64,000 bases of DNA from UMGS1519 sp050951095 (GCA_050951095.1 JBMNIQ010000005.1:310001-374000); one strand, 5' to 3'; counted from the stretch's first letter, positions 51,182-60,405 are shown. The notes: generated from the sequence alone by a model not told the origin. A program made the numbers and translations.

Positions 51182-54100
51182 ATGAGCGCGTTCTGGAAAG
51201 ACTTCCGCCGTTCCGTCCTGAAGAACGTGGGACGCTTCGCGGCGCTGCTGATCATCGCGGCGCTGGGAGCGGGCTTCTATGCCGGCTTGCGCATGACGGC
51301 GCCGGATATGCGCCTGGCTGCCGATGCGTACTTCGACGGCACGAACATGGCCGACCTTCGCGTGGTCTCCACGACCGGCTTCGAGGATGCGGATATACAG
51401 CGCATCGCGGCCATAGAGGGCGTCGAACAGGTGACGCCCGAACGCCAGGCCGACGTGCTTGCGGCGGTGAACGGCAGCGGCAGGGACACGTTCCGCGTGA
51501 ACGAGCTGGATGCGGATGCCGCGAAGGCGTCGGATACGTCGTCCGGGTTCAGCGCGGATTCCAACGACGCCGGCTATATGAACCGGCCGATCCTGGTGGA
51601 GGGGGAATGGCCCGACGCTCCCGACGAGTGCGTCGTGAGCGACGCCGCCGTGCTGGACAAGCCCGTCTCCATCGGCGACACCATCACGCTGTCGGAGTCC
51701 ACGCAGGATCTGGACCAGGTGTTCTCGCATAAGAAATTCAAGGTGGTGGGCTTTGTCCGCTCGCCGTATTACGTCTACACGGGGTCGTTCGGAACCACAT
51801 CGCTGGGCAACGGCGAAGTGGACGACTATATGTACGTGACGGCGGGCGCGTTCGCAAGCGATATGCCCTACACGGGCGCATTCGTGCGCGTGGCGGGCGC
51901 GTCCGCCCTTGATTGCTCCGCGGATGCATACGACGATGCCGTGAAGACGGTGCAGCAGCGCATCGAAGACGAGGGCGGCGTCCTGGCGGCGGCGCGCGTG
52001 AGCGACCTGAAACACCAGGCGCAGGACGAGCTGGACAAGTCGTGGGACAGGTATCGCACGCAGAAGGCGAAGGCGGACGCGAAGCTGGCGGCTGCGAAGC
52101 GCAAGCTGGACCGCGCGAAGAAGAAGATCGATTCCGGCCAGAAGAAGCTGGATGCCTCCGCCGCGAAGCTCGCGTCGAGCCGTACGAAGCTGGCGAACGG
52201 GAAGAAGAGCTACCGGGAGGGCATGCAGAAGCTTGCCCGGCAGAAGAGCAAGGCGAAACGGCAGCTGGCGCAGGCGCAGAAGACGCTTGACGGGAAGCGC
52301 GCGCAGCTGGAGAAGAAGTCCGCGGCTTTGGAGAAGCAGGCTGCGAAGGTGGAGGCCCAGACGGCTCAGTTGAAGAAGCAGACCGCGGCATTGGATGAGA
52401 AGGAGCGCACGCTGACCGAAGGCGAGGCGCAGATAAGGCAGCAGCAGGCGCAGCTTGACGCGGCCCGGGCGGCTGCCCAGGCGGCCGGCGGTGCGACGGA
52501 AGAGCAGCAGGCGGCATTCGCGCAGGCCCAGGCCAAAATAGATGCGGCATCGGCGCAGGCGCAGGCCGCCCGAACGCAGATTGCGCAGGCCCGCGCGCAG
52601 ATGGAGGAGGGCGCGGGCAAGATCGCGGCGGCGCAAGCGAAGATCAAGGCGGCCCGGGCGAAGATCGGCTCCGGCAGCGCGCAGATCCAGCAGGCGCAGC
52701 GCACGCTGGATGCGAAGCGGGCGTCCGCCAACGAGCGCATTGCCGCTGCGCAGGCGAAGCTCGATGCAAGCGCGAAGAAGCTGGATACGGCCGAGAAGCG
52801 CATAGCGGCGGGGCAGGCGAAGCTGCATAAGGCCTCTGCCGACTTGGCGCAGGCCCGTGGGAAATACCGGGACGGCAGCGCCGCATACCGCACGCAGAAG
52901 CAGAAGGCGCGGGCGAAGCTGGCAGGTGCGAAGCGCAAGCTGGATGCGGCGCAGAAGAAAGTGGATGCGCTGAAGGCACCCGATATCTACGTGCTGAACC
53001 GCCACAAGAACCAGGGCGCGGAGAGCTTCCTGTCCGACGCGGAGCGCATCGACCGCATCGCCACCGTGTTCCCGTTCGTGTTCTTCCTGGTGGCGGCCCT
53101 TGTGGCGCTGACCACCATGACGCGCATGGTGGAGGAGGACCGCCAGCTGATAGGCACGTACAAGTCGCTCGGCTATCCGAACGGCGTCATCGCGGCCCGC
53201 TACCTCCTGTATGCGCTGCTGGCCAGCGGCGCGGGCTGCGTGCTGGGCATCGCGGTGCTGTCGCAGTTCCTGCCCTGGTTCATCATGGAGGCGTACGGCA
53301 TCGTATACGAGGTGCCGCTGCGTCCGACGCCCATCGACGCCGGCATCGCGGCGCTGTCCGCCGGCCTGTCCATCGGCATCATCCTGGCGGCCACGGCCAT
53401 CGCCTCGTATTCCACGCTGCGCGAAACGCCGGCGCTGCTCATGCTGCCGCGCGCGCCCGAGCCGGGCAAGCGCATCCTGCTGGAGCGGGCGGGATTCATA
53501 TGGAAGCGCCTGTCGTTCCTCTGGAAGGTCACGGCGCGCAACATCTTCCGCTACAAGCGCCGCTTCTTCATGGCCGTGGTGGGCATCGCCGGTTGCACGG
53601 CGCTGCTGCTGACCGGGTTCGGCCTGCACGATTCCATCAACGACATCATCGACAAGCATTACGGGCCCATCGCGCACTACCGGACCACGGTGACGTACGG
53701 CGACAACCAGAGCGCTGCGGACCGCGCGAGGGCCGAGAAGCTGCTTTCGAATGCGGCGGTGTACTCGTCGCATACGGATGTTGCGTCCCGCACGCTGGTG
53801 GGCAAGGCGCCTGCGGGCGGCAGCACGGACGGCAAGGAATACCGCATGACGCTGATGGTGCCGAAAGATCCTCAGACGTTCGCGTCGCAGTACCTTACAT
53901 TGCGCGAGCGCGCATCGCAGCAGCCCGTGGCGCTGGATGACGACTCCGCGGTGTTCGCCGAGAAGCTGGCGGACCAGCTGGGCGTGAAGCCGGGCGATAC
54001 CGTCACGCTGTACGAGACGGATGCCGTGGGCAACGCCGTCGGGGACGGCTACCAGGTGAAAGTGGGCGCAGTGGCGGAGTACTACGTGACGCCTCCCGTC

Positions 54101-54697
54101 ATCATGACGCCGGCGTATTACCGCCAGGTGTTCGGCGAAGATCCCTCATACAACACGACGCTGGCCGTGGAGGCGCAGGATGCGGACTCGTCCGAGGCGG
54201 ATCGGGTGACGGCGGCGCTGCAGAACGTGCCGGGCGTGACAACGGTGAGCTCCGTCGACGACGCCATCGCCTACTACCGCAACGCGCTCGGTTCCGTGAA
54301 CGCCGTGGTCGTCGTGCTCATCGTGGCCGCCGCGCTGCTGGCGCTGGTGGTCATGTACAACCTGACGAACATCAACATCGGGGAGCGCGTCCGCGAGATA
54401 GCCACGTTGAAGGTGCTGGGATTCACGTCCCGCGAGGTGAGCGCGTACATCTTCCGCGAGACCATGATCATCGCCGCCATCGGCGCGCTCGTCGGGCTGG
54501 TGCTGGGCATCTACCTGGAGGCGTTCGTGGTCACGACGGCGGAGGTGGACGTCGTGATGTTCGGGCGGGACATCCATGCGCTCTCGTTCGTCCTGGCGTT
54601 CGCGCTGAGCATGGCGTTCGCGGCCGTCGTGAGCTTCGCCATGAAGTTCAAGCTGGACCGCATAGACATGGTGGAGAGCCTGAAGTCCGTCGAATAG
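51182..54697 (+). CDS. FtsX-family ABC permease with giant extracytoplasmic coiled coil
   Basis: The 1171-residue permease has two FtsX-like modules. After a first membrane helix (about 18-40) comes an external region with a MacB-like periplasmic core, then about 320 residues (276-598) of Ala/Lys/Gln heptad-rich coiled coil. The first FtsX core (FPFVFFLVAALVALTTMTRMVEEDRQLIGTYKSLG-type region; helices about 625-760) is followed by a second helix plus external domain, and a second FtsX core (NAVVVVLIVAAALLALVVMYNLTNINIGERVREIATLKVLG, helices about 1035-1160). The start is uncertain: ATG 51182 lacks a strong site, and ATG 51158 and 51143 are in frame. With the upstream ATPase it probably couples ATP hydrolysis to a wall or export process; no substrate is evident. 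Confidence 0.88.
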   Translation: MSAFWKDFRRSVLKNVGRFAALLIIAALGAGFYAGLRMTAPDMRLAADAYFDGTNMADLRVVSTTGFEDADIQRIAAIEGVEQVTPERQADVLAAVNGSGRDTFRVNELDADAAKASDTSSGFSADSNDAGYMNRPILVEGEWPDAPDECVVSDAAVLDKPVSIGDTITLSESTQDLDQVFSHKKFKVVGFVRSPYYVYTGSFGTTSLGNGEVDDYMYVTAGAFASDMPYTGAFVRVAGASALDCSADAYDDAVKTVQQRIEDEGGVLAAARVSDLKHQAQDELDKSWDRYRTQKAKADAKLAAAKRKLDRAKKKIDSGQKKLDASAAKLASSRTKLANGKKSYREGMQKLARQKSKAKRQLAQAQKTLDGKRAQLEKKSAALEKQAAKVEAQTAQLKKQTAALDEKERTLTEGEAQIRQQQAQLDAARAAAQAAGGATEEQQAAFAQAQAKIDAASAQAQAARTQIAQARAQMEEGAGKIAAAQAKIKAARAKIGSGSAQIQQAQRTLDAKRASANERIAAAQAKLDASAKKLDTAEKRIAAGQAKLHKASADLAQARGKYRDGSAAYRTQKQKARAKLAGAKRKLDAAQKKVDALKAPDIYVLNRHKNQGAESFLSDAERIDRIATVFPFVFFLVAALVALTTMTRMVEEDRQLIGTYKSLGYPNGVIAARYLLYALLASGAGCVLGIAVLSQFLPWFIMEAYGIVYEVPLRPTPIDAGIAALSAGLSIGIILAATAIASYSTLRETPALLMLPRAPEPGKRILLERAGFIWKRLSFLWKVTARNIFRYKRRFFMAVVGIAGCTALLLTGFGLHDSINDIIDKHYGPIAHYRTTVTYGDNQSAADRARAEKLLSNAAVYSSHTDVASRTLVGKAPAGGSTDGKEYRMTLMVPKDPQTFASQYLTLRERASQQPVALDDDSAVFAEKLADQLGVKPGDTVTLYETDAVGNAVGDGYQVKVGAVAEYYVTPPVIMTPAYYRQVFGEDPSYNTTLAVEAQDADSSEADRVTAALQNVPGVTTVSSVDDAIAYYRNALGSVNAVVVVLIVAAALLALVVMYNLTNINIGERVREIATLKVLGFTSREVSAYIFRETMIIAAIGALVGLVLGIYLEAFVVTTAEVDVVMFGRDIHALSFVLAFALSMAFAAVVSFAMKFKLDRIDMVESLKSVE

Positions 54698-54796
54698 CGC
54701 CCTGCGACATGGCTCCTTAACAAATCCGCACGCGGGTTCTGTTACGCTGTCAGGGAAGAACGGCGTGAAGGATAGCGAACGTAAGGGGGCAACCTC

Positions 54797-56059
54797 ATGG
54801 CAGAGATGACGGTTCGGCAGTTGGCGCTTCAGGCGAAGGAGGCGGCCGGCAAGATGGCCGCCGCTTCCGAGGATGTGCGCAATGCGGCGCTGCGGAGCAT
54901 GGCGGCGGCACTGCGCGAGCATACGGAGGAGATCCTGGCGGCGAACGCCGTCGACATGGAGGCGGCGCGCAAGGACGGCCTGAGCGCCCCGAAGCTCGAC
55001 CGCCTGCAGCTTGACGGGGGCCGCATCGACGGCATGGCGACGGCGTTGGAGGACCTGGCGGCGCTGCCGGACCCGGTGGGCGTCGTGCGCGAGAAGCGCA
55101 CGCTGGATTCCGGCGTCGACCTGGAGCTGGTCACGGTGCCCATGGGCGTCGTGGCCATGGTCTACGAGGCGCGCCCGAACGTGACGGCGGACGCCGCGGG
55201 CATCGCGCTGAAGGCCGGCAACGCCTGCATCCTGCGCGGCGGCAGCTCCGCTGTGCATTCGAACGTCGCCATCGCGGAGGTGCTGCGGCAGGCGGCGGTG
55301 GCCCAGGGGCTGCCCGAGCATTGCATCACGATGATCGGCAGCACGGACCATGCGGCCACGGATGAGCTGCTGCGCATGCGCGGCGTGGTCGACCTGCTCA
55401 TCCCGCGCGGCGGTGCGGGGCTCATCCGCCATTGCGTGGAGACGGCCACCGTGCCGGTCATCGAGACGGGCACGGGTAACAACACCGTCTACGTGCACGA
55501 TCCGGCGGACATCGACCAGGCCGTGAACATCATCCTGAACGCGAAGTGCTCGCGGCCGGGCGTGTGCAACGCCATCGAGAACGTGCTGGCGGATGCCTCC
55601 ATCGCCGGTTCGCTGTATGCCGCGCTGCTTCCGGAGCTCTCCGACGAGGGTGTGGAGATTCGCGGCGACCAGGCCGTGCGCGATGCGGGCGCGGCTTGCG
55701 GCGTTACCGTGCTGCCGGCAACGGATGAGGATTGGGACACGGAGTACCTGGACCTCATCATCAGCATCAAGACGGTGGAGAACGAAGACGAGGCCATAGA
55801 GCACATCAACGCGCACGGCACGGGCCATTCGGAGTGCATCGTGACGGAGAACCAGATGGATGCGGAGAAGTTCCTGGCATCCGTGGATGCGGCGGCGGTC
55901 TATTGGAACGCGTCCACCCGGTTCACGGACGGCGGCGAATTCGGCCTGGGTGCCGAAATCGGCATCTCCACGCAGAAGATGCATGTCCGCGGGCCGTTCG
56001 CCTTGGACGCGCTCGTCACCACGAAGTACCTGCTGCGCGGCAACGGCCAGGTGCGCTAG
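54797..56059 (+). CDS. proA: Gamma-glutamyl phosphate reductase
   Basis: The 420-residue NADPH-dependent ProA makes glutamate semialdehyde, the second step of proline synthesis. Seen are MGVVAMVYEARPNVTADAAG, LKAGNACILRGGSSA, ETGTGNNTVYVHDPAD, the catalytic Cys in CSRPGVCNAIENVL, and the end ASTRFTDGGEFGLGAEIGISTQKMHVRGPF-like segment before LLRGNGQVR. The ATG has AAGGGGGC upstream. It is separated from proB by about 5.2 kb but still begins the conserved proA-nadD-yqeK run. Confidence 0.95.
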   Translation: MAEMTVRQLALQAKEAAGKMAAASEDVRNAALRSMAAALREHTEEILAANAVDMEAARKDGLSAPKLDRLQLDGGRIDGMATALEDLAALPDPVGVVREKRTLDSGVDLELVTVPMGVVAMVYEARPNVTADAAGIALKAGNACILRGGSSAVHSNVAIAEVLRQAAVAQGLPEHCITMIGSTDHAATDELLRMRGVVDLLIPRGGAGLIRHCVETATVPVIETGTGNNTVYVHDPADIDQAVNIILNAKCSRPGVCNAIENVLADASIAGSLYAALLPELSDEGVEIRGDQAVRDAGAACGVTVLPATDEDWDTEYLDLIISIKTVENEDEAIEHINAHGTGHSECIVTENQMDAEKFLASVDAAAVYWNASTRFTDGGEFGLGAEIGISTQKMHVRGPFALDALVTTKYLLRGNGQVR

Positions 56060-56103
56060 CGGCACGGCGGCGCAGGGGAGAGGGAGAACGGCAGGCGATT
56101 CCC

Positions 56104-56802
56104 ATGGAGATCTGCAAGCGATTCGATGATCTGGGGCGGGAGCATGCCGCGCGCCGGTACCGGCTGGGCATCTTCGGCGGCACGTTCGACCCGATCCACA
56201 TCGGCCATCTGGCGGCGGCGGAGCACGTGCGCGAGGCGCTGCGCCTGGATGCGGTCATCTTCCTGCCGGCCGGCGTGCCGGTGTTCAAGAAGGACCGCAA
56301 CGTGACGCCGCCCGCCGTGCGCCTGGAACTGTGCCGCCTGGCCGTGGAGGACAACCCGCATTTCGATGTCAGCAGCCTGGAGATCGACCGCGGGGGCGAC
56401 ACGTACACCATCGACACGCTCAAGCAGCTGCGGGCGCATTATCCGGGCAACGTGGAGCTCTTCTTCATCACGGGCGCTGATGCTATCATGAGCATTGGCA
56501 AATGGCGGTCCGTCGATCAGATGCCGGGGCTGGCGCAGTTCGTGGCGCTGACGCGTCCGGGTTACGTGCTGGACCGGAAGCTGCGCGACGATATCGAGGC
56601 GCAGACGCATCTGGGGGTCATCTACCAGGAGATTCCCGGATTCAGCGTGTCTTCCAGCATGATTCGCCGCTGCGTTGCCGAAGGGCGCTCCATCCGCTAC
56701 CTGGTCTCGGAACCGGTGCGGGAGCGCATCGACCGCTTAGGGTTGTACCGTTCGCATATAAAGCACGGGGAAACGGACGAGCCGCATCCCCGAACCGAAT
56801 AG
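56104..56802 (+). CDS. nadD: Nicotinate-nucleotide adenylyltransferase
   Basis: The 232-residue NadD joins nicotinate mononucleotide and ATP to deamido-NAD. Signatures are GIFGGTFDPIHIGHLAAAEHVREAL (GxFxPxHxGH), FLPAGVPVFKKDRNVTP, GGDTYTIDTLKQLRAHYP, FFITGADAIMSIGKW and FSVSSSMIRRCVAEGRSIRYLV (ISSTxIR-type). The ATG at 56104 is the first good start; an 18-residue leader precedes the core. It follows proA by 44 nt and is followed by yqeK, the usual order. Confidence 0.95.
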   Translation: MEICKRFDDLGREHAARRYRLGIFGGTFDPIHIGHLAAAEHVREALRLDAVIFLPAGVPVFKKDRNVTPPAVRLELCRLAVEDNPHFDVSSLEIDRGGDTYTIDTLKQLRAHYPGNVELFFITGADAIMSIGKWRSVDQMPGLAQFVALTRPGYVLDRKLRDDIEAQTHLGVIYQEIPGFSVSSSMIRRCVAEGRSIRYLVSEPVRERIDRLGLYRSHIKHGETDEPHPRTE

Positions 56803-56818
56803 GTAAGGATTGATTTTC

Positions 56819-57517
56819 ATGAGCAAGGATGTTTACGGAGACGAGAACTACAAGGCCATGAAGAAGCAGCTGAAGAAGCGCGTGAAGCCCGATCGCTACG
56901 AGCACAGCAAGCGCGTTGCGAAGACGGCGGTGGAGCTGGCCGAGATCTACGGCGTGGACGAGAAGAAGGCGCGCATGGCGGGCCTGCTGCACGACTGGGA
57001 CAAGGCCCTGTCCCTGGACGAGGCGCGCGAGCGCGTGACGGAATTCGGCCTGGACATCGATCCGCTGGTGGTCACGGACATGCCGTACCTGCTGCACGGT
57101 CCCACGGGCGCAGCCGTCCTGGGCCGCGACTATCCGGAGCTGGACGCGGATGTGCTGCAGGCCATCTCGCGCCATACGCAGGGCGCCCGCAACATGACGC
57201 CGCTGGACATGGTGGTCTACATCGCGGACCTTATCGAGCCCGGCCGCAGCTACAAGCGCGTGAAATCCGTGCGCAACGCCGTGGGCAAGGTGAGCCTGGA
57301 GGAGCTGTACTTCCTGGCATTCAAGAACGTCTACGAGTTCCTGATCAACCAGAACCGCCTGGTGCATCCGCAGACGGCCGAGCTGTGGAACCACCTGGTG
57401 TACCGCCTGCAGCTGGGTTCGCACCAGCGCGCGCGTTCCAGCTTCGAGGCGCCGTCCCAGCTGGAGCCCCAACCGGGCGACTGGATGGCTGCAGAGCGCG
57501 CCATGGGGAACGAGTAA
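56819..57517 (+). CDS. yqeK: YqeK HD-domain hydrolase (Ap4A hydrolase type)
   Basis: The 232-residue HD-domain protein of the YqeK family has HSKRVAKTAVELAEIYG, GLLHDWDKAL (HD), LLHGPTGAAV, ISRHTQGARNMTPLDMVVYIADLIEPGRSY. Members hydrolyse diadenosine tetraphosphate to ADP symmetrically. ATG 56819 (MSKDVYG) has AAGGA 9 nt upstream; a TTG at 56810 is also in frame. It follows nadD by 16 nt. In most genomes rsfS comes next in the same direction; here a terminator ends the operon and rsfS lies inverted further on. Confidence 0.93.
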   Translation: MSKDVYGDENYKAMKKQLKKRVKPDRYEHSKRVAKTAVELAEIYGVDEKKARMAGLLHDWDKALSLDEARERVTEFGLDIDPLVVTDMPYLLHGPTGAAVLGRDYPELDADVLQAISRHTQGARNMTPLDMVVYIADLIEPGRSYKRVKSVRNAVGKVSLEELYFLAFKNVYEFLINQNRLVHPQTAELWNHLVYRLQLGSHQRARSSFEAPSQLEPQPGDWMAAERAMGNE

Positions 57518-57539
57518 CGCGATAATCGGAGAAGTTCGG

Positions 57540-57567
57540 GCGGCTGCCGAAAGGCGGCCGCTATTTT
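57540..57567 (+). terminator. Rho-independent terminator after yqeK
   Basis: A 9 bp stem (57540-57548 with 57553-57561, one G-T pair) with a stable GAAA tetraloop is followed by TATTTT. It lies 23 bp after yqeK. Confidence 0.87.
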
Positions 57568-57645
57568 CGTGCCCCGCTGCACGGCGGCGGCGCCGATGGC
57601 GCGGGCAAGGGCCCGGCGCTGTCGGGAAACGGGAAAGGAAGCGGT

Positions 57646-58251
57646 ATGAAGTGCGCGGTGATCGGCGGGTCCCATCTGGCGAAGGACCTGACGGACGGGC
57701 AGCGGAGCGCCATCGAGGGCATGGGTGCCTGGCTTGCCCGTGAGGGCATCCAGCTCTTGACGGGCAGCTGCTGGGGGTATCCGCTGCTGGTGGCGAAGGC
57801 ATGCGCGCAAGCCGGCGGCGTGTCCGTGGGCTATTCGCCGGCGCATAACGCGGAGGAGGACCGCGAAGTGTACGGCCATCCGCAGGAGGGTTTCACGCGC
57901 CATGTGTTCCTGGATGCCGGCCATGAGGGCGCCTATGCGCGCCTGCTGATGCGGTCCGTGCCGCTGGTGGACGATGCGGATGTCGTGGTGAGCCTGGAGG
58001 GCAATTGGGGCACGCTCATGGAGCAGACGGCTGCCATCGTCTGCGGCAAGCCGCTCGTCGTGTTGGAGCCGTCGGGCGGCGCCAGCGCCGTGTTCCGGCG
58101 CATCTATCCCGTGCTGGCGGCGGAGAACCGCAACAATTACGGCGATCAGGTGGCGTTCGTCCAGACCATCCGACAGGCGGAGCAGGAGATCCTTTCCGTG
58201 AGGGATACGGGTTCCCTCACGGATGCGTGCGCCATCCGCCGGGCGCAGTAG
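57646..58251 (+). CDS. SLOG/LOG-family Rossmann nucleotide-binding protein
   Basis: The 201-residue protein has a Rossmann-like SLOG fold: MKCAVIGGSHLAK at the start, LLTGSCWGYPLLVAKACAQAGGVSVGYSPA (GxxxG-type nucleotide site), and SLEGNWGTLMEQTAAIVCGKPLVVL, equivalent to the PGGxGTxxE of LOG proteins but with EGNWGTLMEQ. The family includes cytokinin-type phosphoribohydrolases and DprA-like proteins; many bacterial members have unknown ligands. AAAGGA precedes the ATG. It is convergent with rsfS. I can assign the fold class, not a substrate. Confidence 0.75.
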   Translation: MKCAVIGGSHLAKDLTDGQRSAIEGMGAWLAREGIQLLTGSCWGYPLLVAKACAQAGGVSVGYSPAHNAEEDREVYGHPQEGFTRHVFLDAGHEGAYARLLMRSVPLVDDADVVVSLEGNWGTLMEQTAAIVCGKPLVVLEPSGGASAVFRRIYPVLAAENRNNYGDQVAFVQTIRQAEQEILSVRDTGSLTDACAIRRAQ

Positions 58252-58314
58252 GGGAGGCGCCCGAAGCAGGCGCTGAAAAGCGAGGCGTGCGCCGAAGCGC
58301 GCTGCGGGCAGGGG

Positions 58315-58755
58315 CTATCGTTCGATGCCGGCGTGCTCCATCAGCTTCGCGATGCGGTCGGAGTACTCCATGTCCGTGATGCCGGCCTCCTTCAGGTCGA
58401 CGATGGGCGCGTCGTTCCACAGGCTTTCCAGGCGGTAGTAATCGCGCGCCTCGGGCTGGAACACATGCACGATGAAGCTGCCGTAGTCCAGCAGCGCCCA
58501 CGTGCCGTCCTCCACGCCTTCCGTATGCAGGGGCTTGACGCCCTTCTCCTTGCGCAGCTTCTCCTCCACGCGGTCGATGATGGCGTCCACCTGGCGGTTG
58601 TTGCGCGCCGTGGCGATGACGAAATACTCGGTGGAGGACATGAGCTTGCCCACTTCCTGCACCACCAGGTCCGTCGCCTTCAGCTCGTCGGCTGCCTGGG
58701 CGGCAACCAGGGCGCAGGCGCGCGGATCTATTTCCTGTTTGCTGTTCTGGGTCAC
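58315..58755 (-). CDS. rsfS: Ribosomal silencing factor RsfS
   Basis: The 146-residue RsfS binds uL14 and blocks subunit joining during starvation. Family marks are ALVAAQAADELKATDLVVQEV, SSTEYFVIATARNNRQVDAI and the core WALLDYGSFIVHVFQPEARDYYRLESLW. The start is GTG 58755 with AGAAGG about 6 nt upstream. The C-terminal 25 residues extend past the usual core. It normally follows yqeK in one operon; here it is on the opposite strand, convergent with the SLOG gene, so its regulation is uncoupled from nadD-yqeK. Confidence 0.94.
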   Translation of the reverse strand: MTQNSKQEIDPRACALVAAQAADELKATDLVVQEVGKLMSSTEYFVIATARNNRQVDAIIDRVEEKLRKEKGVKPLHTEGVEDGTWALLDYGSFIVHVFQPEARDYYRLESLWNDAPIVDLKEAGITDMEYSDRIAKLMEHAGIER

Positions 58756-58881
58756 GGGATACCTTCTCTTTCGGGGATTGCGTAATTGAGTGCGCCGCAG
58801 GTATGCGGTCCGCGCGTGCGGATCCGATGCGGCTGCCGGCGCTGCGGCGCTCTGGCGCGCACGTGCCGTAGAAGCCCCATG

Positions 58882-60300
58882 CTAGCGGATTGACGAGCGC
58901 CTTTCCAGCAACCCGACGGTTTCCGCATGATAGCTTTGCGGAAACAGGTCCACGGGCACGGCGGAGCGAAGCTCGTAGCCCGCCTCCGCGAAGCGGGCGA
59001 TGTCCCGGGCGAACGTCGCGGGGTCGCAGCTGACATACGCCACGCGGGACGGATTCGCGGCCGCGATGTCCGCGGGCACCGTCTCCGCCAGGCCGGCGCG
59101 CGGCGGATCCACCACCAGCGCGTCCAGCTCGCCCAAGTCGGGAAGCTCGCGCGCGGAATCGCCGCCGATGCATTCGATCGTCACGTTGTTAAGATCCGCG
59201 TTGCGGCGCAGATCGCGCACGGCCGGGCCGGAGCTTTCCACGGCCACCACGTCCGCACCGCGCTTCGCCATGGGGACGCCGAACGTTCCCACGCCGGAGT
59301 ACAGGTCGGCCACGAAGTCGCCGCGCTTCACGTCCAGGCCGTCCATGACCAGCTGCACCAGCGTCTCGGCCTGCTCCGTGTTCACCTGGAAGAAGCTGGG
59401 CGCGCTGACCTTGAAGCGGCATTCTCCCAGCTGCTCCTCCCAGCAGCCCTTGCCCCACAGCGCCTCGACGTTCTTCACGCGGCGGCTCTTCCCGGTATCG
59501 GCGATGACGCGGACGATGCTCGTGGGTTTCAGGGAATCGCGCAGCACCTTCACGGCCAGGGACCGCGGGAACGGCCCCGGCTCCGTCCACAGCGCCACCT
59601 CCGTGTCGCCGGTGCGCAGGCTGCGGCGGATGCCGATGCGGAACAGCCCCAGGTCGTTCGTCTTCTGCACGAAACGCAGGCAGCCGCGCAGCGCCCGCGG
59701 CGCGCGCTCGATGCCCTTGCACGCCAGCGGCACGGTGTCGATGGCCACCAGCGTATGCGTCTTCTCCTGGTGGAAGCCCACCTCCAGCAGGCCGTTCTCG
59801 CCTGTGCGGCATCCCAGCTCAAGCTTGTTGCGGTAGCCGGTCTGGCGCTTGCTGGGCACGGTGTCGGCCACCAGGCGGTCGGCCTGGGCGGCGTCCAGCT
59901 TCGCGATGCGCGTCAGCGCGCCCACGAGGTTGTCCCGTTTCGCGGCCAGCTGCGCGGGGTAGGCGATGTGGCCCCACGGCGCCACGCTGGCCAGCGCGGG
60001 GGAGTACCAGCGCGGCTGCACGCGGCAGGCGCCGGGCTGCTCCACGCTCACCAGCACGCCCTCGCAGAACGAGGGCTTCTCGCGCACGATGTCCGCCACG
60101 ACCGTGTCCCCGGGCGCCGTGCGTTCGATGAAGACCGCCTTGCCGTCGGCCGTGCGCCCGATGCCCGCGGGCCCGTAGGTGAGGGCGTCGATATGGATGG
60201 TCTCGCGCCGCAGGGGCCGCCTTGCGTCCGTTGCGCCGCCGTTCGGCGCCGTGCGGCTGCGATTCGCTTTCGCCGATGTGCCGTTTCGCTTGTTTGCCAT
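58882..60300 (-). CDS. TrmA/RlmD-family RNA (uracil-C5)-methyltransferase without Fe-S cysteines
   Basis: The 472-residue protein has an N-terminal TRAM domain (IHIDALTYGPAGIGRTADGKAVFIERTAPGDTV) and a C-terminal SAM methyltransferase domain with FFQVNTEQAETLV, VADLYSGVGTFGVPMA, VVDPPRAGL and the catalytic Cys in VAYVSCDPATFARDIA. It should methylate C5 of a uridine in 23S rRNA or tRNA. In RlmD proteins a four-Cys 4Fe-4S site lies between the two domains; here that stretch reads PRWYSPALASVAPWGHIAY, with none of the cysteines. Many Gram-positive homologues vary here. ATG 60300 has AAAGGA upstream; a longer frame was rejected. It is divergent from the cyclophilin gene. Confidence 0.87.
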   Translation of the reverse strand: MANKRNGTSAKANRSRTAPNGGATDARRPLRRETIHIDALTYGPAGIGRTADGKAVFIERTAPGDTVVADIVREKPSFCEGVLVSVEQPGACRVQPRWYSPALASVAPWGHIAYPAQLAAKRDNLVGALTRIAKLDAAQADRLVADTVPSKRQTGYRNKLELGCRTGENGLLEVGFHQEKTHTLVAIDTVPLACKGIERAPRALRGCLRFVQKTNDLGLFRIGIRRSLRTGDTEVALWTEPGPFPRSLAVKVLRDSLKPTSIVRVIADTGKSRRVKNVEALWGKGCWEEQLGECRFKVSAPSFFQVNTEQAETLVQLVMDGLDVKRGDFVADLYSGVGTFGVPMAKRGADVVAVESSGPAVRDLRRNADLNNVTIECIGGDSARELPDLGELDALVVDPPRAGLAETVPADIAAANPSRVAYVSCDPATFARDIARFAEAGYELRSAVPVDLFPQSYHAETVGLLERRSSIR

Positions 60301-60356
60301 GGGAATCCTTTTATGTGCAGTTGCAGGTGCTTGCTCTAGCGCGCCCAATAATACCC

Positions 60357-60362
60357 TATAAT
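60357..60362 (+). promoter_or_regulatory. Candidate -10 element for the cyclophilin gene
   Basis: A consensus TATAAT lies 44 bp before the cyclophilin ATG in the divergent region. The best -35 (TTGCTC at 60331-60336) is 20 bp away, too far for an ideal promoter. Confidence 0.4.
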
Positions 60363-60405
60363 TGACCGCGTTATTGTGTTTGCGAGACGGAGGTGCATAC
60401 AGGCA

